Shown here one piece after another: positions 52,301 to 59,869 of a stretch of 64,000 nucleotides of DNA (positions are counted from its first letter, which is position 1; every line of letters starts with the position of its first letter). The DNA comes from Bacteroidales bacterium (GTDB lineage: Bacteria; Bacteroidota; Bacteroidia; Bacteroidales; UBA932), in contig JAFXVX010000015.1 of assembly GCA_017534745.1 (NCBI GenBank), positions 62,001 to 126,000 of the forward strand, given 5' to 3'. The position numbers were made by a program, and so were the translations under genes. Below the pieces are notes generated by a model. It had not been told where the DNA came from. It made no database searches and was given only the letters and a program-made list of their open reading frames with translations.

Positions 52301-54612
52301 GGCTGAAATTTTACTAAAAGTACTCCGTGGGAGGGGATCCTGACCGTCGGCGGACATTCTATCTGCCGCCAGAGGTCGCGGCAGGCTTTTACACCGCTCC
52401 ATCCGGCCTCCGCCAGCTTTTCCGAAATATTCACCTCCACGGCATTTTCTCCCATGTTGAAAATGCCCGCGGCGCAGGCTCCGTCACTAAGGGGACGGCC
52501 CCAAATCTGCATCGATTCGTCTTCCCACAGAAGGCTTGCCTGCTTGCCGAGCGGGTCCTGGTCCACAGCATTCACTTCGTTGTTGCAGAGGAGGTTAAGG
52601 GTAAACTTATCTATGCAGGAAAGATCGCCGCCGATAATGAGCGGGGCGGCGAGAAGCGCCCACAGCGACACATGGGAATACTGCTCATCCGGAGTAAGTC
52701 TGGTATCCCTGAGCCCCTCGCCCCAGCCGACTTTCCCTACGACCAGCATGTCCGGGTCGTTCCAGTGGCCCGGGCCGGAATATCCGACGGCCGGGCGCTG
52801 CTTGACAAAGCCTATACGGACGACTCTTTCCCATTTGTCCGTCAGGTCTCCGGTCGTACGCCACAGGTTGCCTCCGGCTTCCTCTCCCCAGGTCCAGACA
52901 TCCTCAAGGCCGTACTGGCAAATGGAATAGACGATATCCCTGGGCTGCCGGGCCAGCGCATCTTTCATCACGAGGTACGGCTTTATGTGGTCTTCCTTGC
53001 CGGCATCCGGGATTTCTTTCAGGATGGACCTGTAGCCGCAGAGGTCATATTTCAGGTAATCGACGCCCCAGGAGGTCCAGGTCGCCGCGTCTTTCTCCTC
53101 GAATCCGAGCGCGCCGAGGTATCCGCCACAGGTGCGGTCTCCAGGCGAGGAATAGATTCCGAGCTTGAGACCGCTGTAGTGAAGCCAGTCACCGAGCGCG
53201 GCAATGTCGGGGAAGCGGTCGTTCGGGAGCAGGACGCCGTCTTCGCCGCGCTCGCCCGCTTGCCAGGCGTCGTCGATGTTGATATAGCTGTAGCCGTAGT
53301 CGGCAAGTCCGCTGGAAATGAGCGCTTTGGCTGACTCGAATACCTTCTCCTGCGAGACCTCGAGACCCCAGCAATTCCAGCTGTTCCAGCCCATCGGGGG
53401 AGTGAGGGCGATCGCATCGCCGACTTTAAGTACCATGAGGCCTTCTCCCTTTCCGGCCTTGTTGCACGCCTTCCATCTGATGGAATACTCCCCGGCCTTT
53501 GCGACCGAGCCGCTCACGACTCCTCTCACGCGGTCGAGTTTCAGGCCCTTGGGGAGCCGCGAGGCCTTGAATTTCATCGGCCTCTCCCCGGAGAAGGGAA
53601 GGCGGAAATAAACCGGATGCCCCGGCCTTGCCCCCAGCACTGCCGGGCCGTTATACCTCGGCTGAGGCGGCGCTTCCGGCGTCAGGCAGTATTTTTCCGG
53701 CGCCATCGAAAGCCGCAGGAGAATGGGGTAGTGGTCGGAAATATAGGTCACTTCCGGATAATATGAAGTGTTGTCAACAATATATTCCGCCGGTTTTCCT
53801 GCGCCGTAGAAGATGTAATCTATAATGCCTGCAGATTTCTCTTTTCCCCAGGAATTGAATGTCTTACGCGATGTGGCCTCCGTCTCCGGGCAGGTCAGGC
53901 GGGCGTCGTTGAACCAGCCGGAGAGGGTCTTGATCGCCGACTCTTCCGGAGAGTTGTTGAGGTCTCCGACAAGGAAGACGGGAGAGGAACTGAACTCCTT
54001 GCGCTTTAATCCGGTAAGGCGTTCCATCTCCGTCAGCAGAGTCTCCACTTCCTGGTCCGGAAGCGCCGGATTCTCCGACACCGACCAGCTGATATGGGCC
54101 GAGAAGAACCACAGCCGTTTTCCGTTCTTGTCCTCAAGATGGAGCCATGATGTAATTATCGGACTCTTCTGTCCGGTCCGGACAGACGCCGTGTCGCCCG
54201 GCGTTTCGCTCAGCCAGAAGCACCCGTGCCCAAGCAGGTTAAACTTTGATTTACGGAACATCACCCCTACCGACTCGTCGGAAGTGCGCACCATCTTCCC
54301 GCCGCTCAGGCGTCCCGGGCAATAGATGAACCATTCTTCTCCAAAATCTTCTTCCAGGTTTGTGACCTGAGTCCTCCTGACTTCCTGAAGACCTATAACA
54401 TCTATGGAATTCTGCTCGAAAAAGGCCTTCACGGCGCTTCGCCTCACCATCCACGGCTGCCCGCCGAACTTATAATCATACTCCGGCCGGTTGTCATCCA
54501 GGAACCTCACGTTGAACGACCCCACCAAGAGCTCGTCCGCCGCCCCGCCCTGGGCGCGCCCCGCCATCGGCATCATCGCCAGTAAGGTTAATATGAAAAG
54601 GACTCTTCTCAT
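52297..54612 (-). CDS. secreted EEP phosphoesterase fused to GH27 alpha-galactosidase-like domain
   Basis: A 771-residue two-enzyme protein with a signal peptide (MRRVLFILTLLAMMPMAGRA). Residues about 27-315 are an EEP domain with SFNVRF, GLQEVR, SAHISWS, GDLNNSPEES, DYIFYG and SDHYPILLRL. A short Ig-like linker (about 320-405) follows. Residues 408-771 are GH27: PPMGWNSWNCWG, INIDDAWQ, nucleophile Asp in LKYDLCG near 520 and acid/base Asp in HWNDPDML near 620. Both active sites look complete. It is the first gene of the minus-strand PUL and is coupled by a four-base overlap to the MGH1-like gene. Confidence 0.88.
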   Translation of the reverse strand: MRRVLFILTLLAMMPMAGRAQGGAADELLVGSFNVRFLDDNRPEYDYKFGGQPWMVRRSAVKAFFEQNSIDVIGLQEVRRTQVTNLEEDFGEEWFIYCPGRLSGGKMVRTSDESVGVMFRKSKFNLLGHGCFWLSETPGDTASVRTGQKSPIITSWLHLEDKNGKRLWFFSAHISWSVSENPALPDQEVETLLTEMERLTGLKRKEFSSSPVFLVGDLNNSPEESAIKTLSGWFNDARLTCPETEATSRKTFNSWGKEKSAGIIDYIFYGAGKPAEYIVDNTSYYPEVTYISDHYPILLRLSMAPEKYCLTPEAPPQPRYNGPAVLGARPGHPVYFRLPFSGERPMKFKASRLPKGLKLDRVRGVVSGSVAKAGEYSIRWKACNKAGKGEGLMVLKVGDAIALTPPMGWNSWNCWGLEVSQEKVFESAKALISSGLADYGYSYINIDDAWQAGERGEDGVLLPNDRFPDIAALGDWLHYSGLKLGIYSSPGDRTCGGYLGALGFEEKDAATWTSWGVDYLKYDLCGYRSILKEIPDAGKEDHIKPYLVMKDALARQPRDIVYSICQYGLEDVWTWGEEAGGNLWRTTGDLTDKWERVVRIGFVKQRPAVGYSGPGHWNDPDMLVVGKVGWGEGLRDTRLTPDEQYSHVSLWALLAAPLIIGGDLSCIDKFTLNLLCNNEVNAVDQDPLGKQASLLWEDESMQIWGRPLSDGACAAGIFNMGENAVEVNISEKLAEAGWSGVKACRDLWRQIECPPTVRIPSHGVLLVKFQP

Positions 54613-54617
54613 ACCTA

Positions 54618-54625
54618 CAAATTTA
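54618..54625 (-). promoter_or_regulatory. promoter -7 box almost at the start codon of the EEP-GH27 gene
   Basis: TAAATTTG on the minus strand fits TAnnTTTG and ends five bases before the ATG at 54612. A leaderless or near-leaderless transcript would follow. Confidence 0.45.
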
Positions 54626-54675
54626 GTCCAGTTTGAATGCCTGTTTTATATGGATTCTTTCAAAAATTGCTAGGA

Positions 54676-55872
54676 TTAGTAGAGAAACCCTGCCAACCAG
54701 AGTGGAAGTTTCTTCCCCACAGGAAATTCCATTTCATCCGCAAAGACATATGAATTGGGAATATTCGCAATCTGTCCGAAAGACTTGTCCTTTCCCCCGA
54801 CTTCAATCGTGATATGACCGTCTATCAGAAAATCCCCGGTAGATTTTCCATATTCGACCGTATGGCCATTGGAAAGCTGGTTTACAAAGAAGCATTCGCG
54901 AACTGTGCCAATATTCTCCTTGGTTCCCAAAGCATACAAAATGTTTGGGTTATGAATATAAATCTTGTCGGGCTTTTGCATCTTGGTTACAGAGATGTTG
55001 CTCGAATAGAGAAGGTGAAGGAGCTCGGCCTTCTTCAGACCGGACAGATAGCTGAGTACGGTGGCTTTGTTCAATTCCAGATATGATGAGAGCTTGGCAA
55101 TGTTCACTTCGTAGGGAATGTTATTGGACAGGAACATCAGCATGGCCTTCAGTTTTCTGGTATTCGCAGGATCCACTCCGCAGAACTCCGTCATCTCCTG
55201 ATCTATTATGAAATTGACCACGTTTTCGATTCTGTCATAGTAATCCTCCATATCCCCGTCATAGAAAGGGTAATAGCCTGCTTTGAGATATGCTTCGAAC
55301 AGAAGTTGCGGATGGCAGACCTCACAAACATTTGCGCAAATGGAATCCGGATCTGAGAGAATCTCCTCCAGCGTAAAGACAGGCAGCGTAAGACCGTGAT
55401 AGAAGCGGAGGTATTCCCGAAAGGACAGCCCGGCGAGATCATAGCTTCTCACGCGCCTGGACAAATCCGCATCGGCGTTAAGAATCTGCAGAAGGGAAGA
55501 CCCCGAAAAGGTGATCCTCATTTGTGGATACAAATCGATTATTTCCTTTATCTCCTTACTCCAGTCCGGATACTTGTGAACCTCGTCAAGGAACAGATGC
55601 TCCCCACCCATCAGATGAAATCGTTCAGCAAGATCCAGTAGCGAATGAGTAGTGAAGTACATGCTATCCATTAAGCAATACAAAGCTTCACCAGCCTGTA
55701 CGCCATAATTCATGTAAATATATTGCCTCATCAACGTGGTCTTGCCGACGCCTCGGGAACCGCGTATGGCAACCAGTTGTTTGTCCCAGGCGATAGCGTC
55801 CATGGCTTCCCGTATGATAGAAGTGCTTACTTGCGAGATCAACAGATGATGCTTCTTAAAAAGAGTTTCCAT
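54676..55872 (-). CDS. AAA ATPase with DUF4143
   Basis: A 398-residue protein. The N-terminal AAA_14 domain has a Walker A motif GSRGVGKTTL near residue 36, a Walker B motif FLDEVHKY near 95 and sensor FSGSSLLQI near 118. The C-terminal DUF4143 (about 200-398) looks like a winged-helix plus restriction-nuclease-like fold. Such genes are frequent in Bacteroidetes and archaea in many variable copies; their cellular role is unknown. Base composition is more AT-rich than the neighbours. Upstream are operator-like dyads at 55909-55920 and 55939-55954. Confidence 0.9.
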   Translation of the reverse strand: METLFKKHHLLISQVSTSIIREAMDAIAWDKQLVAIRGSRGVGKTTLMRQYIYMNYGVQAGEALYCLMDSMYFTTHSLLDLAERFHLMGGEHLFLDEVHKYPDWSKEIKEIIDLYPQMRITFSGSSLLQILNADADLSRRVRSYDLAGLSFREYLRFYHGLTLPVFTLEEILSDPDSICANVCEVCHPQLLFEAYLKAGYYPFYDGDMEDYYDRIENVVNFIIDQEMTEFCGVDPANTRKLKAMLMFLSNNIPYEVNIAKLSSYLELNKATVLSYLSGLKKAELLHLLYSSNISVTKMQKPDKIYIHNPNILYALGTKENIGTVRECFFVNQLSNGHTVEYGKSTGDFLIDGHITIEVGGKDKSFGQIANIPNSYVFADEMEFPVGKKLPLWLAGFLY

Positions 55873-55908
55873 TTCCTTTTATTACTTATGTGGCAAAAAT
55901 AAGAAAGT

Positions 55909-55954
55909 TTATCCGGATAACCAAACTTTATATAAAAAGGTTATTCCGCTAACC
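55909..55954 (-). promoter_or_regulatory. paired dyads upstream of the AAA/DUF4143 gene
   Basis: TTATCCGGATAA (55909-55920) is a perfect 12-base palindrome. GGTTATTCCGCTAACC (55939-55954) is a related, imperfect dyad whose centre lies 32 bases away, about three helical turns. Between them on the minus strand is TATATAAAGTTTGG, a possible promoter core. The layout suggests an operator pair flanking the promoter. Confidence 0.5.
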
Positions 55955-55973
55955 ACTTTTCGGACGCGGCATT

Positions 55974-56012
55974 AAAAAAGCGGCCCGGGCGCTGGGGGTG
56001 CCGGGGCCGCTT
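55974..56012 (-). terminator. terminator of the beta-helix lipoprotein gene
   Basis: Read on the minus strand, AAGCGGCCCC pairs with GGGCCGCTT around a GC-rich loop and is followed by TTTTAATG. It stands 22 bases after the stop codon of the 56035-58791 gene. Confidence 0.8.
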
Positions 56013-56034
56013 ATGGGAAGAGGGTTATGTAGGA

Positions 56035-58791
56035 CTAGTTCTGGTAGCAGCCGGGCCAGGAGGTGGCGCCGCGGCTGTTGCCGTTGATGTCCTTACCGAG
56101 GGCTCCGATAGTGTTCAGCCAGCTGTAGAAGTCAGCGTCAGCGTTCTGGATCTCAGTGTTGACATCCGCCGTCGCAGCCAGCATGCTGCTGTTGGTGCCG
56201 GTAAGAGTACCATTCCAGGTCCATGGAGCGCTCCAGCCGCCGAAGCTGGCTGAAGTGGCATAATAGTCGTGACCGGAACCGGTATCGACCGTCCAGTTCG
56301 TCCTGTTGTCTCCTTCCTTGGAAATCTTGCTGTACCAGCAATAAACGGGGAGCTTCGTGCCGCCATTTCCTATTGTATTTCCTCCATCAACACTAATGTC
56401 TCCGTTGACCCAGAAACTATTGCCGTTCGTCTGAAGCGAGCAAAGGATGGTATTGAGCAGGTAGTAATTACCCGTATTCTGGAACTTGATGACGCCCCAG
56501 TTGTTCTTTCTTAGGCCACCGGAGCCGGGGGCGCGGTAATTATCACCGACAATGGTAGTATTGGCAAGAATGAGGGTGCTGCTCGTGTTGTCCATGCCAA
56601 TCCAGGAAATCTCATCGGAATTTCGTCCGCCATAGTTGTCGTGGAAAGAGCAGTTGTTGAAAGCGAAGGTGCTGCCGGCCAAAGTGGCGAACACCGTTCC
56701 TCTCAAACCGCCATAGACGCCTGTGGAATTACCTGTACCGGATGTATTCTCCTTGAATTCGCAGGCGTTGAAATAATACTTGACGTTACCTATACGACAG
56801 TTGACGATAGCCGCGCAGGGGGAATTGTTTGAAATCTGACGATTCGTATAGTTGCCGTCAAATACGCAGCCGTTGAAGCGACCGACTTTTCCAGATTGCT
56901 GGATACGAATGATGCCACCTGAGACTGTATCCTCACCAACAAAATTGTAGTTCTCCTTGAAAAGCACATCCGTACAGCTGAAAGATCCGTAGGAATAAAT
57001 AGCTCCACCTGCTGCCTTTTTTGTCGTGTTTTCAGTATCCGCACCGTCAGCATGATTCCCCTGGAACTTGCCGCCGGTAAAGGTGGTGTTGTCATTGGCA
57101 TTTTCAATCATGACGGCTCCGCCTCTCTGGCTACAAGAGTTGTCGATGAACTCACAATCCGTGAAGGTGCTGGTAACACTGGTTCCGTTGATGCAGATGG
57201 CTCCGCCCTGGACTGAGGAGTGGTTCCGGATAAAGTCACAGTCGTCGAAGGTGATGGTTCCGGCACCGGAAATATAGGCCGCAGCACCGTACTCGCCCGA
57301 GTCATCATTATCGCTGAACGTTACCCTGGTACAGTTGAACGTGTCGAAGGACTGAGCATAAATGGCATTCTTGGTGATATTGCTGGCTTCGCAGTCCTGA
57401 ATATTTACCTTCGCACTTGCGTGGTTGACGTGGATGATTCCGCCGGCACCGGTAGCGTTTTTGAATACGCAGTTGCTGATATTTACGGTTGCGCTGTTGA
57501 ATACGGAAATGCCGCTGCCGTTTCCGGAAGTCTGGTTGCCATCGAAATAGCAGTGGTCCAGATTCAGTTCCTTGGCACTGTTGTTAACACGGATGGCAGA
57601 CGCATTGGACGCGCCATTTGTGCCCGTAAACTTGACGTTCCTGACGGTAATGTATGAGTTGTGCTGCGGCCAAAGCACGCCGGCAGTAGTGCCGGAAGTA
57701 GCAGTGCGCCCGACGAATGTGGTCATGCTTGACTCGGAATTGAAGGTGCCTTCAAGGGTGAAAGCAACATTGGAGTGATGCTCGTAATCCAGCACCAGAT
57801 AGTCGTCGCCGAAGGAGAACTCGTCAGCCGAGAAATGGAACGTAGAGCCCTTGAGGATGAAATGGTTGTCCTCGTTGGTTACAAAGGCCTTGAATTCGCT
57901 GACGCCCATGGCATTGGTCCAACTCTGGCCAGCCTTGGTGCCGGCGCCGGAAGGGGTAACATAGTACTGGCCGGCGTGGGCGTCGATGTCGTCGAGCTTG
58001 ACGATCTGGCCGCGTGTGGTGGTAAAGGATCCGTTGTAGTAGAAGGGGATAATCTGTGTTTTTTCTTCACCGGTGAAGCGGCTTACGCGGAATCCCTGGG
58101 TGAGCGTGACGCCCGGTTTGATGGGGATGTAGTAGTTGCCAGTCCCTGAAACGGCCATCGAAAACGTCGTGCTTGGGTCTCCGTAGGCATCTCCAACGAC
58201 AGGATTGCCGTTACCGTCCATTTCTACTTTGAATGCTCCGGCAATCTCTTCGCCGCCGACAGCCTCTACCTTAAGCATGGAAATATCGCTGTCAGTCACG
58301 CCGATTTTCAGGAGGCATGCCGCAGTTTTGAATTCAAGGGAAGATGACCAATTGCTTCCGGACTTGACGGCTTTGGCGACGCAGATGTCACTGGAGGCGA
58401 AGGAACCGTCGGTCTTGGAGCCGCTGTAATGGACGGTCACCTTGCCGTCGTTGACGCTGCCGCCTGCCTCGGCGGGATAGATAGCGTAGATCTCACTGAC
58501 ATCGCCCTCGGGGGCATCGATCGTAAAGGTCGTGCTGGCGCCGGATGATTCGGCTGTGGCGGTGGTGTAGCCGCCGTCCCATGAGAACCTGACCTCGTCG
58601 CCCTCGACCCAGGTGACGGTCTCGTCGTCGGTCGTGGCAGTTCTAGACGGAGCCGGGGCCGTGAAGACTATCTTGCCGGGCTCGGCAGGGATTACGGCCT
58701 CCTCGGGAGCGCTCTCGAATTCTTTTTCCTTGTTGCAGGCGCCGGCAACCATCGCCAGCGCTACAAATGCAAATAATTCAAACTTTTTCAT
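56035..58791 (-). CDS. surface lipoprotein: fimbrillin-like domain and parallel beta-helix
   Basis: A 918-residue lipoprotein (lipobox MVAGAC near residue 19). Residues about 35-270 resemble fimbrillin-type domains (GDEVRFSWDGGYTTATAE; YYIPIKPGVTLTQGFRVSR). From about 290 to 800 runs a right-handed parallel beta-helix, with repeated turns such as NISNCVFKNATGAGGIIHVN, FDDCDFIRNHSSVQGGAICI and FTDCEFIDNSCSQRGGAVMI, the pattern of pectate-lyase-like and adhesin proteins. It is rich in Asn, Thr and Gly. It may be an adhesin or a glycan-active protein; no catalytic residues are evident. A 44-residue peptide gene precedes it by 14 bases. Confidence 0.82.
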   Translation of the reverse strand: MKKFELFAFVALAMVAGACNKEKEFESAPEEAVIPAEPGKIVFTAPAPSRTATTDDETVTWVEGDEVRFSWDGGYTTATAESSGASTTFTIDAPEGDVSEIYAIYPAEAGGSVNDGKVTVHYSGSKTDGSFASSDICVAKAVKSGSNWSSSLEFKTAACLLKIGVTDSDISMLKVEAVGGEEIAGAFKVEMDGNGNPVVGDAYGDPSTTFSMAVSGTGNYYIPIKPGVTLTQGFRVSRFTGEEKTQIIPFYYNGSFTTTRGQIVKLDDIDAHAGQYYVTPSGAGTKAGQSWTNAMGVSEFKAFVTNEDNHFILKGSTFHFSADEFSFGDDYLVLDYEHHSNVAFTLEGTFNSESSMTTFVGRTATSGTTAGVLWPQHNSYITVRNVKFTGTNGASNASAIRVNNSAKELNLDHCYFDGNQTSGNGSGISVFNSATVNISNCVFKNATGAGGIIHVNHASAKVNIQDCEASNITKNAIYAQSFDTFNCTRVTFSDNDDSGEYGAAAYISGAGTITFDDCDFIRNHSSVQGGAICINGTSVTSTFTDCEFIDNSCSQRGGAVMIENANDNTTFTGGKFQGNHADGADTENTTKKAAGGAIYSYGSFSCTDVLFKENYNFVGEDTVSGGIIRIQQSGKVGRFNGCVFDGNYTNRQISNNSPCAAIVNCRIGNVKYYFNACEFKENTSGTGNSTGVYGGLRGTVFATLAGSTFAFNNCSFHDNYGGRNSDEISWIGMDNTSSTLILANTTIVGDNYRAPGSGGLRKNNWGVIKFQNTGNYYLLNTILCSLQTNGNSFWVNGDISVDGGNTIGNGGTKLPVYCWYSKISKEGDNRTNWTVDTGSGHDYYATSASFGGWSAPWTWNGTLTGTNSSMLAATADVNTEIQNADADFYSWLNTIGALGKDINGNSRGATSWPGCYQN

Positions 58792-58805
58792 AATCGTGGC
58801 GGTGG

Positions 58806-58940
58806 TTAATCAAACAAATCGACTGCTTCATACTCTTCGTGGGTGGCTTCTGCGGAGGCCACAAAGACTTTCTCGACCGAAATGAACATCACGTTCACAT
58901 TCGGCGAAACATACTCTTGAAGGAATAGGGGTTCTTTCAT
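58806..58940 (-). CDS. 44-residue peptide gene ahead of the beta-helix lipoprotein
   Basis: A short frame on the minus strand: it starts MKEPLFLQEYVSPNVNVMFI and ends EATHEEYEAVDLFD. It lies 14 bases before the lipoprotein gene in the same direction. The middle (YVSPNVNVMFISVEKVFVAS) alternates hydrophobic residues as in a short beta-strand or helix; there is no signal peptide. The ending resembles that of the EEP lipoprotein at 34539-36545 (ATHEGYTNTDLFD), and the overall plan resembles the peptide at 36558-36695. Function unknown. Confidence 0.6.
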   Translation of the reverse strand: MKEPLFLQEYVSPNVNVMFISVEKVFVASAEATHEEYEAVDLFD

Positions 58941-59016
58941 TTTTACCTTTCAATTGGTTATCGAAGGCAAAAGTCCCTATTCCTTATATATTATATTGCA
59001 AGGATTCCTTAAAAAA

Positions 59017-59868
59017 TTACGCCATTTCCGCCGGAAGGTGCGTATTCGCCTCCTCGAGGAGGTCGCCGAGCTCGGCGATGTCGCGGCAGATGAGGGATGG
59101 GGCGTGGGGCCACTCCCGGGCCATCTCGAGGGTGGTCTCGCCGCTGAGGACGAGGACACCGAAGGCGCCTGCATTGTATGCGCACTCGACATCGGTGTAG
59201 ATGCGGTCGCCGACCATGGCGATCTCGTCGGCTTTGAGGCCGTACCGGTGCTCGATGCCGCGGATCATCGCGGGGTCGGGCTTGCCGATGACGGCGTCGG
59301 GCCTGCGGCCTGTGGCCTCGGCGACGCACGCGCAGAGGGAGCCGCAATCGACAAGGATTGTCGGCTGGTCGGTCGGGCACACTCGGTCGGGGTTCGTCGC
59401 TATGTACGGCAGACCCTCGGAGACCCACCAGGCTGCGCGGCAGAGGCGGGAATAGACGAGAGTCGTGTCGAAGGCGACGACGACGGCGTCCGGCCGGTCG
59501 TCAGCCGAATCGGCAGTGCTTTCGAAGCCGGCGTCCTCGAACTGGCGTATCATCGACGGCGTGCCAAGGAGGAAAAGCCGGCGGGCGGAGGGGAGGTTGG
59601 CCTTGATGTAGTCAATCGTCGCGGGGACGGTGCTGTACATCTGCTCAGTGCCGGCCTCGATGCCCATTTTGTGGAGCTTGGCGAGGTAATCTTCGAGCGA
59701 ACGGGTCGGGTTGTTGGTGAGGAAGGAGTAGGAAATCCCGAGCCTCGTGAGCTTCGCGAGGAAGTCGAGGGTGAAAGGGAATATGGTGTCCGACAGGTAG
59801 ATGGTCCCGTCCATGTCGAGGGCCACGTGCCGTATGCGGCGGAGCTTTTCCTTCAGAGACTTATCCAT
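59017..59868 (-). CDS. HAD family IIA phosphatase (NagD-like)
   Basis: A 283-residue enzyme. The motifs are HVALDMDGTIYL (nucleophile and acid Asp, near residue 17), SFLTNNPTRS (motif II) and IGKPDPAM with VGDRIYTDVECAYNAG (motifs III and IV), with the C2-type cap of the IIA group between. These enzymes hydrolyse small phosphate esters, such as nucleotides or sugar phosphates. A start five codons upstream is possible, but the ATG at 59868, one base after the hutH stop, is preferred. It is the last gene of the gua operon. Confidence 0.88.
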   Translation of the reverse strand: MDKSLKEKLRRIRHVALDMDGTIYLSDTIFPFTLDFLAKLTRLGISYSFLTNNPTRSLEDYLAKLHKMGIEAGTEQMYSTVPATIDYIKANLPSARRLFLLGTPSMIRQFEDAGFESTADSADDRPDAVVVAFDTTLVYSRLCRAAWWVSEGLPYIATNPDRVCPTDQPTILVDCGSLCACVAEATGRRPDAVIGKPDPAMIRGIEHRYGLKADEIAMVGDRIYTDVECAYNAGAFGVLVLSGETTLEMAREWPHAPSLICRDIAELGDLLEEANTHLPAEMA

Positions 59869-59869
59869 A

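Noticed and set aside
56035..58791. Repeat array or CRISPR-like structure in the beta-helix lipoprotein gene
   Set aside because: The repetition is at protein level (beta-helix turns of variable length); the DNA has no exact repeats with constant spacing.
58986..59016. AAGGAATCCTT palindrome after the HAD phosphatase gene as a terminator
   Set aside because: The stem is only five pairs with a one-base centre and has no T-run after it; too weak to call.
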